Assembly (NCBI GenBank): GCA_030602715.1
Contig: JAUVZD010000011.1
Location: forward strand, 47,961 to 111,960
Direction of reading: 5' to 3'
From: Candidatus Coatesiibacteriota bacterium
GTDB taxonomy: Bacteria; RBG-13-66-14; B26-G2; JAUVZD01
Length of the DNA stretch: 64,000 nucleotides
In this document: positions 9,561-17,367 of the stretch, one piece after another
How positions within the stretch are numbered: position 1 is the stretch's first letter
Layout: every line of letters begins with the position of its first letter
Made by a program: the position numbers and the translations under genes
The notes under the pieces: model-generated
The model's database searches: none
Told to the model about the DNA's origin: nothing
What the model saw: only the letters and a program-made list of their open reading frames with translations

Positions 9561-9664
9561 AATGAGGGAAATTTTAACCGCATCCTTATGCCCCCAACAC
9601 CTTAAATAGTAACCGGCAGCCCGATTATGAACACTACTACCTTCGCCACCCCGCAGGGGTGAGC

Positions 9665-10162
9665 ATGCTTACATCCGCCAGAACCTGCAAAGCAAAAAGA
9701 CTCCCGGTCGCAGGTGTATTTGCAGGTCTACTCATCATCTGTCTCGCTGTAGTGCCGGCACAGGGAGGTTTTTTGTCCTTCCCTGATGAACTGGTCGGCT
9801 ACGAAAAAGAGGAGACAGAGAGGTTCTATCCGGGGGAGGAAGGTCTCTGGGAATATCTAAACGGCGGAGCCAACCGGTTCATTGATGCGGGGGCTACAGC
9901 TCTAGCCGTCGCCTACTATCAGAAGGGGGAGGACGAGTTCTCTCTGGTAATACTCTCCTGCGCTGATGGGGGGCGCCAGGTTCTGGAAAGCGTCTATGAG
10001 GACTACAGCACCGACGGGCTCGGAGAGGGAAGTCTTATCGGTGAGGGCTCCATCGTCTTCTGCCGGGGGACATATCTGGTCATGCTGACCGCCTACAGCG
10101 ACGGTTCCCGAAGGGAGCTGACCGTTGTGGCTGAAAGAGTTGATGAACTGCTCTTCAGATAA
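9665..10162 (+). CDS. secreted protein resembling DUF6599
   Basis: 165 residues. It has a long signal sequence (VAGVFAGLLIICLAVVPAQG), then LPDELVGYEKEE-like and GEEGLWEYLNGGANRFIDAG segments. This matches the layout I associate with DUF6599 proteins (hydrophobic/aromatic opening followed by a Y-x-N-G-A segment), from memory. Function is unknown. An in-frame GTG at 9659 is an alternative start; GGGGTGAG precedes the ATG. First gene of the cluster with the DUF362 protein (46 bp downstream) and the polyferredoxin, so it probably belongs to the same envelope redox module. Confidence 0.6.
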   Translation: MLTSARTCKAKRLPVAGVFAGLLIICLAVVPAQGGFLSFPDELVGYEKEETERFYPGEEGLWEYLNGGANRFIDAGATALAVAYYQKGEDEFSLVILSCADGGRQVLESVYEDYSTDGLGEGSLIGEGSIVFCRGTYLVMLTAYSDGSRRELTVVAERVDELLFR

Positions 10163-10208
10163 TAGAATTCAACCTCCAATATTCATTTGAGGGATAAAGG
10201 AGGGAAAG

Positions 10209-11192
10209 ATGGGAAATTTCGTAAACGGCTACCTCTACGATTTCAACTGGAAGCAGTCTCGCAGGGATTTTCTGAAGACCCTGGGCACCGCCGGCATAGG
10301 AGCACTCTGCGGCGGTCTTTTAGGCTGTAAGAGGGGGGATTCTTCCGGTGAGGTGATAACCGTTGAGGAACCCAAGACGGGGGAGCTGACCGAGGGGCTG
10401 GTGGTGGTTACCGGGCGGGATTACCGGGCCATGGTTCGTCGGGGCTTGGAGGCAATGGGGGGACTCTCCAATCTGGTGCATGAGGGCGATGTGGTGGTAG
10501 TCAAACCCAACATCGCCTGGGACCGCACTGAAGAGCAGGCGGCAAACACCCACCCCGAGGTGGTCGCCGAGCTGGTCAAGCAGTGTGTCGCCTGTCGGGC
10601 GGAGAAGGTGCGGGTCTTTGACTACCCCTGCAACGACGCCCGCAGAACCTATGTGCGAAGCGGTATCGCCTCCGCCGCCGAAGCCGAGGGAGCTTCCGTC
10701 TCCTTCATAGACGAGGAGCGTTTTGTGGAGGTGGCAATTCCTGGAGGCGTCGCCCTGGATAGCTTCCTCTACTACCAGGACTGCATGGACGCCAATGTGA
10801 TTATAAATGTCCCCATTGCCAAGGACCACAGCCTTACCAAACTGACCCTGGGCTTCAAGAACCTGATGGGGGTGATCGGCGGAAACCGGGGAAAGTGGCA
10901 CAGCGGTATAGGGGAGAAGCTGGTGGACTTGTGGACCGTGGTGCGCCCCCAACTGACGGTGATAGACGCCACCCGCATCCTTGTAGCCAACGGACCTACC
11001 GGCGGAGACCTGGCAGATGTTAAAATAATGAATACCATTATCCTCTCCACCGACCCGGTAGCTGTTGATGCCCACGCCGCCACCCTCTTCAACATAGACC
11101 CGGAGGACATCTACTGCATCAAAGAGGGCTACCAGCGGGGGCTGGGGGAGATTGACCTCACCAAAGTCAACATTGAGCGGATAGCGGTCTAA
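10209..11192 (+). CDS. DUF362 family protein with Tat signal
   Basis: 327 residues. The N-terminus carries a twin-arginine motif, SRRDFLKTLGTAGIGALCGG, ending LLGC, so it is exported folded and perhaps lipidated. The DUF362 core follows (VVVKPNIAWDRTEEQAANTHP; INVPIAKDHSLTKLTLGFKN; DATRILVANGPTGG). DUF362 proteins are commonly encoded with 4Fe-4S proteins and are thought to bind a cofactor or an iron-sulfur cluster. Strong AAAGGAGGG site before the ATG. It sits directly upstream (12 bp) of the membrane polyferredoxin, its likely redox partner. Confidence 0.85.
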   Translation: MGNFVNGYLYDFNWKQSRRDFLKTLGTAGIGALCGGLLGCKRGDSSGEVITVEEPKTGELTEGLVVVTGRDYRAMVRRGLEAMGGLSNLVHEGDVVVVKPNIAWDRTEEQAANTHPEVVAELVKQCVACRAEKVRVFDYPCNDARRTYVRSGIASAAEAEGASVSFIDEERFVEVAIPGGVALDSFLYYQDCMDANVIINVPIAKDHSLTKLTLGFKNLMGVIGGNRGKWHSGIGEKLVDLWTVVRPQLTVIDATRILVANGPTGGDLADVKIMNTIILSTDPVAVDAHAATLFNIDPEDIYCIKEGYQRGLGEIDLTKVNIERIAV

Positions 11193-11204
11193 CGGGGTCT
11201 CACC

Positions 11205-12788
11205 TTGACCGGAAAAACCAAGCCCAAAGGCAACAAGATGTGCCTCATCTGGCTGCGCCGCTTAACCCAGCTTTTCAGCCTGGCTTTCTTTCTCTATCTC
11301 ATCGGTCGCAACAGCTACCCCCTGGACTTTCCCATCCCCCCAGAGCTCTTCTCCCGCCTCTCGCCGCTTACCGCACTCACCGCCTCCATCTCCGCCCGCA
11401 GTCTGCTCACCCCCTTCTGGCCGGCGCTGTTCATCCTGGTCTCCGCCCTCATCCTGGGTAGAGCCTTCTGCGGCTGGGTCTGCCCCCTGGGCAGCACCAT
11501 TGACATAACCGACAAACTCCTCCCCGGATGCAAGGAGAAGCCCGGCGATAAGCCCTCCCCCGCCTCTCGGGTAAAATATCTCATCCTCATCGGGGGAATC
11601 TCCGCCTCCCTCCTGGGGGTGCAACTGGTGGGCTACCTGGACCCGCTGAGCATAGCCCCCCGCTCCTACATCATGGGCATACTCGCCCCCCTGGAGCTCC
11701 TCACCCGATGGCTGCTTTCGGTAGCAAAGGGCGTTGGGTGGCTCTCCCCCATCGCAAGTCCGCTATCCTCCTTCGCCAACAAACATATCTTCTCCTTCCT
11801 TGCGCCCAACTTCCCCCACTGGTATGTCCACACCCTGGTGATATTGGGAATAGCCCTCCTGGCTCTGTGGCGCAGGCGGGGATTCTGCCGTATGCTCTGT
11901 CCCCTGGGGGCGCTTCTGGGAACGGTCTCCCGACTCGCCCCAATGGGTCGGACGGTGGATGCGGAGAGGTGCAAGGATTGCGGCACCTGCCCGGCTGAGT
12001 GCAAGATGGGGGCTATTGCCGGGGACGGGGTGGGGACCTTCGGCGGGGAGTGCATCCTCTGCCTGAACTGCCGTAGTAGCTGTCGCTTGGATGCGGTCCA
12101 TTTCAATTTTGCCAGCCCCTTCATCCGCAGGAAGGAGGAGCAGGAACTTGCCTCCGCAGGACCCAGTAGAAGAGCCTTCATCGCCAGTATCGGCACCGGG
12201 CTGGTCCTTGCCGCCCCCAGAGCTCTTGGAGCGGACCTGTTCCTCCCCAAAAAGAAGAACAACGCGCCCCTCCGTCCCCCGGGAGCACTCCCCGAGGAGC
12301 GATTTCTGGGCGCCTGCATCCGCTGCGGTCAATGTATGCGAGTCTGTCCCACCTGGGGACTTCAGCCCACCCTTCTGGAGGCTGGCTTGGCGGGGATGTT
12401 CTCCCCCCGGTTGGTGCCCCGCATCGGCTACTGTGAGTATAATTGCAACCTGTGCGGGCGGGTCTGCTCCAGCGGGGCTATTCGGGAACTGCCCCTGGAG
12501 GAGAAGCAGATATTCGTAATCGGTTTGGCGGTGATAGACCGCAACCGCTGCCTTCCCTGGGCGAAGAACGAGGAGTGTCTGGTCTGCGAGGAGGTCTGCC
12601 CGGTTCCGCAAAAGGCTATCGTCCTCAAGGGCGGGGGTAAGAGAAAGGGAAAGGGCGGTAAGAGAGTGGCAAGACCGGTGGTTGTTGGGGACCTGTGCAT
12701 CGGCTGTGGGATTTGCGAGAACCGCTGTCCGCTGGAGGGAAAGTCGGCTATCGTTGTGGAGGTGGGAATGGTGGGGGGTGATTCGTAA
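11205..12788 (+). CDS. membrane polyferredoxin (NapH/MauN-like 4Fe-4S protein)
   Basis: 527 residues. The N-terminal half has about five membrane helices and two CxxxCP loops, GRAFCGWVCPLG and CRMLCPLGALLG, as in NapH/RnfB-associated quinol-type electron carriers. Ferredoxin clusters follow (CKDCGTCPAECKMG; CILCLNCRSSC). Then comes an internal Tat-like segment SRRAFIASIGTGLVLAAP near residue 320. After it are four more Cys groups (CIRCGQCMRVCP, CEYNCNLCGRVC, CLVCEEVCP, CIGCGICENRCP). TTG start at 11205 after ACGGGGT; an ATG at 11239 is out of frame and was not used. It probably moves electrons between the membrane and the DUF362 protein. Confidence 0.85.
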   Translation: MTGKTKPKGNKMCLIWLRRLTQLFSLAFFLYLIGRNSYPLDFPIPPELFSRLSPLTALTASISARSLLTPFWPALFILVSALILGRAFCGWVCPLGSTIDITDKLLPGCKEKPGDKPSPASRVKYLILIGGISASLLGVQLVGYLDPLSIAPRSYIMGILAPLELLTRWLLSVAKGVGWLSPIASPLSSFANKHIFSFLAPNFPHWYVHTLVILGIALLALWRRRGFCRMLCPLGALLGTVSRLAPMGRTVDAERCKDCGTCPAECKMGAIAGDGVGTFGGECILCLNCRSSCRLDAVHFNFASPFIRRKEEQELASAGPSRRAFIASIGTGLVLAAPRALGADLFLPKKKNNAPLRPPGALPEERFLGACIRCGQCMRVCPTWGLQPTLLEAGLAGMFSPRLVPRIGYCEYNCNLCGRVCSSGAIRELPLEEKQIFVIGLAVIDRNRCLPWAKNEECLVCEEVCPVPQKAIVLKGGGKRKGKGGKRVARPVVVGDLCIGCGICENRCPLEGKSAIVVEVGMVGGDS

Positions 12789-12794
12789 CTACCT

Positions 12795-13829
12795 CTACTT
12801 CACATCATCCGTTGACCCAAAAGCCTCCACGGAGGGCGCAAACAGAGCCTTCACCTTACCCACGCTGATGGGCTGGATGCTGCCGATTGGATCACGACTG
12901 AGTATAGTCCCATTATCTCCAACTGCCCAAACATATTCACCCCATCTTGCAACACCATGTAAATCAAAATATACGGGACAATCTTCTATCTCCCAGCTTT
13001 GACCACCATCATAGCTAAACAGGATTGTCCCATTAGCTCCGACGCAAAATAAAGCCCAAGCGGGGCCTTGTATAGAGAATAAGTCCTCAGTTGTAGGAGT
13101 ATCCACCACATTCCAGCTAGCTCCGTCCCAAAGAATTATAGTCCCTGCCGCACCGCAAGCAACTGTTAAGTCGAAGTAGTCGTTAACATAGACACCATAT
13201 AAATCTTCAGTAGTAGGGGAAGATGGATATAGGCTCCATACCCCGTCCTCATAGTCTATAATTGTTCCTCCTGCACCTACAGCCCAGGTGCTGTTGGGAT
13301 TGTCATGGTCTCCGCATACAGAATAGAGGTCCTGACTAGTTGGAGATGATTCATAAAGTTCCCACTCTGGGGGGTCTTCGTCAGCGAAGATGATAGTTCC
13401 ATCCTCGCCTACAACGAAACCCACCTCGTTGTCATTTCTGGATATAGAAATTGAGTAAAGGTCTTTTGTTGTAGGTGAGTTATCGAATGTCCAAGAATGT
13501 TCTGAATAACAGATGATTATCCCTGATGTTCCAACTACATATTCATTAAACCAACCATAGCACTCTCCATACAAGTCTTCCGATGTTGGCGGGGAAATAT
13601 CTTGCCATTCAGGATCGTAATCAGAACATAGTGGATACAAACATTCCAGAACTACCCCATTATCTCCGACGGCAAAAACCCCTCCAATGTCAATAAAATT
13701 CAAATCCTCTTCGGTTAGGTCGTGTTCATAGACCCACCAGTAATCTGAAAAAGCTGGCGATGATAGGAGAACCCCGGACACAAAAAAGAGCACCATTAAT
13801 GTAGGTGCGAAGATAGAAAGCGCCTTCAC
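12795..13829 (-). CDS. secreted beta-propeller protein with seven repeats
   Basis: 344 residues. GTG start at 13829 with AAGGAGG upstream; the longer frame starts with a TTG whose codons overlap that site. Signal peptide core LMVLFFVSGVLLSSPAF. Seven repeats of about 40-45 residues follow, each with a [ST]PT[ST].DLY-type opening and a closing (F/W)AVG..GTI(I/L) strand pair; the first and last are degenerate. Such repeats build a YCF48/BNR-like seven-bladed propeller. Likely extracytoplasmic binding or scaffolding; the ligand is unknown. Confidence 0.8.
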   Translation of the reverse strand: MKALSIFAPTLMVLFFVSGVLLSSPAFSDYWWVYEHDLTEEDLNFIDIGGVFAVGDNGVVLECLYPLCSDYDPEWQDISPPTSEDLYGECYGWFNEYVVGTSGIIICYSEHSWTFDNSPTTKDLYSISISRNDNEVGFVVGEDGTIIFADEDPPEWELYESSPTSQDLYSVCGDHDNPNSTWAVGAGGTIIDYEDGVWSLYPSSPTTEDLYGVYVNDYFDLTVACGAAGTIILWDGASWNVVDTPTTEDLFSIQGPAWALFCVGANGTILFSYDGGQSWEIEDCPVYFDLHGVARWGEYVWAVGDNGTILSRDPIGSIQPISVGKVKALFAPSVEAFGSTDDVK

Positions 13830-13893
13830 CTTGTCCTCCTTTATCAATAATTGATTGGATATTAACTTTTATAATGACATTGAAATCGCATGA

Positions 13894-13921
13894 ATCATAA
13901 CACAATTCCAGCCTGCGTCAA
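13894..13921 (-). promoter_or_regulatory. promoter of the beta-propeller gene
   Basis: TTGACG, 16 bp, TATGAT on the minus strand, about 65 bp upstream of the GTG start. Confidence 0.65.
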
Positions 13922-13970
13922 GAAAAAAAATGCATATATTTTGGGGTTTTTTCCTTCTTTCGCAAATCCC

Positions 13971-14480
13971 CTACCCTCCCCCACTCAACCGCGCATACAA
14001 CTCCCCCTCCAGCTCCTTGATTATCTCCTCGTCGCTCTCTATGTCCTCCAAAAGGCGCACCGCCCGCTCCCCCTGGGCGTAGTCGCCCATCCCCACATAG
14101 TCGGCTATGGCTCGGATGAAGGCCTGGTAGCGCTCAAAGTTGCGCCCCTGCCGTTTCAATATCTCCGCAAAGAGCCGGTCATCACAATCCGGGATGATGG
14201 AAAGCCTTCCGTAAAGCTCCTCCACCAGCAGGGCAATTTCCTCCATCTCCTCCATGAACTCGGCGGGCTCCATCTCCCCCCCCTCAGCCGCCGTCTGAAG
14301 CCCCTCAGCCTCCACCATATAGCCCTGCAATATGGTCTCCAGGGTCTTGGCCTCTATCCAGCTCTCCAGAATATCCGCCTCCACTCCACCGACAGCCCGA
14401 CCGGCGCTAAGCGAGAGAAGGGCGAGGAGAGCGAGGGAGACTATTATTGTCCATCTGGTAAGGTTCTTTTCCCTATGCAT
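13971..14480 (-). CDS. secreted alpha-helical protein, unknown
   Basis: 169 residues from the ATG at 14480 (MHREKNLTRW), with GGAAGGTGA before it. A signal anchor (IIVSLALLALLSLSAGRAVG) is followed by an almost wholly helical, Glu-rich domain. No family recognised. Predicted periplasmic. A longer frame to 14513 exists without a better start. Confidence 0.6.
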   Translation of the reverse strand: MHREKNLTRWTIIVSLALLALLSLSAGRAVGGVEADILESWIEAKTLETILQGYMVEAEGLQTAAEGGEMEPAEFMEEMEEIALLVEELYGRLSIIPDCDDRLFAEILKRQGRNFERYQAFIRAIADYVGMGDYAQGERAVRLLEDIESDEEIIKELEGELYARLSGGG

Positions 14481-14580
14481 TGTCACCTTCCCGGAGAAAT
14501 CATCCGGCGTCATTATATCATAAAAGTTCCCCCTTCATTTCCCCAAGCAGTCCCATCCGCCGACCAAAACTCAATTTTCC

Positions 14581-14610
14581 TTGCCTGCTTGCGAACTCTT
14601 ATGTTATAAT
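14581..14610 (+). promoter_or_regulatory. promoter of the MBL-fold hydrolase gene
   Basis: TTGCCT, 18 bp, TATAAT; 55 bp before the ATG at 14666. Confidence 0.65.
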
Positions 14611-14665
14611 TTTCACCAATTTCCCCCTCCAACATACTTCCCATCAGCAACAGGAGGATTCATAT

Positions 14666-15328
14666 ATGAAAATCAAATGGTATGGACATTCCGCCTGGGG
14701 CATCACCTCCGCCGACGGAACCACCATCATCACCGACCCCTACGAAGCCGGCTCCTACGACGGTGCGGTGGGCTACGCCCCCATAAGCGACTCCGCCGAT
14801 GTCATCCTCGCCACTCACGAGCATCCGGACCACTACGGCGTGGGTGCAATCCCCGGCAACCCGGAGGTATTCCTGGGCGCAGGCAAATACAGATTCAACC
14901 AGTATGAATTTGAGGCGCTGGCCAGCTTCCACGACGAAAGCGGGGGCAGCGAGCGGGGTCCCAACGCCATCTTCCTCTTTGAGGTGGATGGGGTCAAGAT
15001 GGCTCACCTGGGCGACCAGGGCATCTATCCCCCCGAGGAGATTATGGAGAAGTTAAAGGGCGTGGAGGTGGTCTTCATCCCCACAGGCGGTCATTTCACC
15101 ATTGACGCCCAGACTGCGGTGAAGATAATTGACGCCTTAGCCCCCAGGGTGGTCTTCCCCATGCACTACAAGACCGATGTGCTGGGCTTTCCCATCGCCC
15201 CGATGGACGATTTCGTCAAGCTCTTCGGTGAGGATAGGGTCAAGCGCTTTGACGATTGCCAACTGGAGCTTACCAAGGAGACCCTGCCGGAAAAGACCGA
15301 GGCTTGGGTCTGCAGTTACGCAAAATAA
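14666..15328 (+). CDS. metallo-beta-lactamase-fold hydrolase (UPF0173-like)
   Basis: 220 residues. MKIKWYGHSAWGI is the standard UPF0173 opening. The metal-binding motif THEHPDHYG is near residue 50, with further ligands in GDQG, GGHFTI and PMHYKTD. Such proteins are annotated as metal-dependent hydrolases of undefined substrate. ATG chosen by CAGGAGGA 8 nt upstream. It is followed at 40 bp by the fumarase alpha gene in the same direction. Confidence 0.9.
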   Translation: MKIKWYGHSAWGITSADGTTIITDPYEAGSYDGAVGYAPISDSADVILATHEHPDHYGVGAIPGNPEVFLGAGKYRFNQYEFEALASFHDESGGSERGPNAIFLFEVDGVKMAHLGDQGIYPPEEIMEKLKGVEVVFIPTGGHFTIDAQTAVKIIDALAPRVVFPMHYKTDVLGFPIAPMDDFVKLFGEDRVKRFDDCQLELTKETLPEKTEAWVCSYAK

Positions 15329-15368
15329 CCCCAATTTCAAATAGGCACTTTAAGAAAGGAGATTTCAA

Positions 15369-16208
15369 GTGCGCGTTATCAAGGCTGAGGAGTTAACTCC
15401 GATAATCAAGAAACTGTGTATGGACTCCAACTACTTCCTGGACGACGACCTCATCAATGTCCTCAAGAAGGCGGTGGATGAAGAGGATTCCCCGGCGGGC
15501 AAGGAGGTTCTGGAGAAGATTCTGGAGAACGCCGAGATTGCCGCCCGTGATGAGGTAGCCGCCTGCCAGGACACCGGCTTTACCGTTGTATTCATGGACA
15601 TCGGCGAGGATGTCTTCTTTGAGGGAAGCATCAACGAAGCCATAAACGAGGGCGTCCGCCAGGGCTACACCGATGGCTATCTGCGCAAGTCCATTCTGGA
15701 CGATGCCCTGCGGCGCAAAAACACCGGCGACAACACCCCGGCGATAATCCACATCCGGGAGGTGCCCGGCGACAAGGTGCACATCACCATAGCGCCCAAG
15801 GGCGGCGGCGCCGAGAACATGTCCACGGTCAAGATGCTCTCTCCGGCGGCTGGCGAGGACGGCGTGGTGCAGGCGGTGGTGGACCAGGTCTCCCAGGCGG
15901 GAGCCAACCCCTGCCCGCCGGTCATAGTCGGCGTGGGGCTGGGAGGAACATTTGAGATGGCGGCTCTCAACGCCAAGCGAGCCCTGCTTCGTCCCCTGGG
16001 CACCTTCAGCGACGATGAGGAGACCGCCCGCATAGAGAAGCGTATGCTCACCGAGATAAACAAGCTGGGCATCGGTCCTCAGGGCTTCGGCGGGCGGGTG
16101 ACCTGCCTGGGCGTCTTCATTGAGCGCTATCCCTGCCACATCGCCTCCCTTTCGTGCGGGATAAACATCAACTGCCACTCCTCCCGCCACAAGGAAGCGG
16201 TGCTGTAA
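15369..16208 (+). CDS. class I fumarate hydratase / tartrate dehydratase-type, alpha subunit
   Basis: 279 residues, GTG start with AAAGGAG. It is the N-terminal half of an oxygen-sensitive 4Fe-4S hydro-lyase: cluster Cys in ACQDTGFTVVF near 60, IHIREVPGDKVHITIAPKGGG, MSTVKMLSPAAGEDG, and the C-terminal Cys-rich CLGVFIERYPCHIASLSCG. It interconverts fumarate and malate together with a beta subunit. The beta gene normally follows at once; here tRNA genes follow and no beta subunit is in the window. Confidence 0.9.
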   Translation: MRVIKAEELTPIIKKLCMDSNYFLDDDLINVLKKAVDEEDSPAGKEVLEKILENAEIAARDEVAACQDTGFTVVFMDIGEDVFFEGSINEAINEGVRQGYTDGYLRKSILDDALRRKNTGDNTPAIIHIREVPGDKVHITIAPKGGGAENMSTVKMLSPAAGEDGVVQAVVDQVSQAGANPCPPVIVGVGLGGTFEMAALNAKRALLRPLGTFSDDEETARIEKRMLTEINKLGIGPQGFGGRVTCLGVFIERYPCHIASLSCGININCHSSRHKEAVL

Positions 16209-16267
16209 GGGGTTCAACGGCGGAGTTTGCGCAAAGGGAGAACAAGCCGTCAAGTTCCGCTTTTCCC

Positions 16268-16296
16268 TTGACCGAGGGCGGGAATCCTGGTAGAAT
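16268..16296 (+). promoter_or_regulatory. promoter of the tRNA-Met/tRNA-Val transcript
   Basis: TTGACC, 17 bp, TAGAAT; 23 bp upstream of the first tRNA. Confidence 0.75.
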
Positions 16297-16318
16297 ATTT
16301 ATTTGGCGGGATAAATAA

Positions 16319-16391
16319 GGGCCCATAGCTCAGCTGGCAGAGCTACCGGCTCATAACCGGTTGGTCTCAGGTTCGAATCCTGATGGGCCCA
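16319..16391 (+). tRNA. tRNA-Met (CAT)
   Basis: 73 nt. The acceptor arms GGGCCCA / TGGGCCC pair fully, and the anticodon stem ACCGG/CCGGT holds loop CTCATAA. The paired first base argues against the initiator. A tRNA-Ile with modified CAU anticodon cannot be excluded. The 3' CCA is not encoded. Confidence 0.9.
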
Positions 16392-16414
16392 AAGTGATAA
16401 AAGTTTGGCATTTA

Positions 16415-16487
16415 GGGCGGATAGCTCAGTCGGTAGAGCGCTGCTTTCACAGAGCAGAAGTCGCAGGTTCGAGCCCTGTTCCGCCCA
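16415..16487 (+). tRNA. tRNA-Val (CAC)
   Basis: 73 nt. Acceptor GGGCGGA / TCCGCCC, anticodon stem CTGCT/AGCAG, loop TTCACAG giving anticodon CAC. CCA not encoded. Its last 38 nt are duplicated exactly at 17314-17351, a typical integration signature at a tRNA gene. Confidence 0.9.
16450..16487 (+). repeat. direct repeat copy 1 (3' half of tRNA-Val; attL-like)
   Basis: Identical over 38 nt to 17314-17351. It starts in the anticodon loop and ends at the discriminator base, the part of a tRNA usually used as an attachment site. Confidence 0.85.
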
Positions 16488-16596
16488 TTATTTATGGTAT
16501 ATGCTAATAGCTTTTATTCTGGGTAAGTTTGTGGGGGTAAGTAATTGTGCTGAATGAGATAGGAATAAAAGCGGGATGGTTTTTTGGGGAGACAAA

Positions 16597-16890
16597 ATGA
16601 AAACTCTAAACGGAATACAATCACTACTCAGTAAACATAAGCGGGAAATCGCCGAAAAATATAAAGTAAAGGATATTGGAGTATTCGGTTCCTTTGTGCA
16701 TAACAGGCAGAAGATGGGAAGCGATATTGACCTGCTGGTGGATTTTAAGGAGACAATAGATTTTTTTGAATTTCTAGAACTGGAGGAATATCTCAGCGAA
16801 CTTCTGGAGATAAAAGTGGACCTAGTAATGAAATCCACCCTCAAACCGAAAATAGGAGAACGGATACTAAGCGAGGTCATCTATGTCTGA
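16597..16890 (+). CDS. mntA: MntA-type nucleotidyltransferase antitoxin
   Basis: 97 residues, minimal nucleotidyltransferase. Motif GVFGSFVHNRQKMGSDIDLL holds the GSF...D.D active site. MntA antitoxins AMPylate a Tyr of their partner HepT and so silence it. The ATG at 16597 is preferred to one at 16576 because the family starts near here. It overlaps hepT by 8 bp. It lies inside the islet between the two tRNA-Val repeats. Confidence 0.85.
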   Translation: MKTLNGIQSLLSKHKREIAEKYKVKDIGVFGSFVHNRQKMGSDIDLLVDFKETIDFFEFLELEEYLSELLEIKVDLVMKSTLKPKIGERILSEVIYV

Positions 16891-17241
16891 TGACAGGACT
16901 AATATAGACTATGTCCGAGATATTGTGGATGAACTGCACAGAATATTGAAATTTACCAAGAAAAAATCCTACGAAAGTTTCAGCAAAGATGACAAGACCA
17001 TCTATGCGGTTATCCACTCCTTTGAGATAATCGGCGAAGCGGCTAAAAAGATACCTCAGAACATAACAGGTAAATTCCTGATATCCCCTGGAAGAGGATG
17101 TCCGGTATGAGAGACAAGTTAATCCATGAATACTTCGGGGTGGATATTAAAACTCTGTGGAAGACAATCCAGAAAAGAGTGCCGGAGACAATCCCATTAG
17201 CGGAAAAGCTGCTTCAGGAACTGGAAAGGAAAGACGATTAG
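16883..17241 (+). pseudogene. hepT: hepT-like HEPN toxin, frameshifted
   Basis: The first frame (16883-17110) gives the HepT N-terminal half, including FEIIGEAAKKIPQNI, then runs out of family at about 17072. The other frame continues IPDIPWKRMSGMRDKLIHEY to a stop at 17241. That part holds the RNase motif R-x4-H-x-Y (RDKLIHEY). A single missing base in the A-run near 17072-17074 explains the break. Intact HepT is about 110-140 residues, so the toxin would be truncated before its active site unless frameshifting or sequencing error intervenes. Confidence 0.85.
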
Positions 17242-17313
17242 AAAATTATAAATATGCTAAGAATTCACTGTATTTGAAAATTTTTTAGACCTTTCATATT
17301 TTCCCCGCTTTTT

Positions 17314-17351
17314 CAGAGCAGAAGTCGCAGGTTCGAGCCCTGTTCCGCCCA
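17314..17351 (+). repeat. direct repeat copy 2 (tRNA-Val 3' end; attR-like)
   Basis: Exact 38-nt copy of 16450-16487, with no tRNA 5' half. The bases just upstream (GCTTTTT against GCTTTCA) also partly match. It marks the right edge of the 864-bp islet with mntA-hepT. Confidence 0.85.
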
Positions 17352-17367
17352 ATGGTTTATGTAAAAA

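Noticed and set aside
11763-12611. 282-codon open frame on the minus strand
   Set aside because: Antisense to the polyferredoxin; composition is that expected from reversed Cys/Gly-rich codons.
16319-16391. Initiator tRNA-Met
   Set aside because: The first acceptor base pair is formed (G-C), whereas bacterial initiators have a mismatch there.
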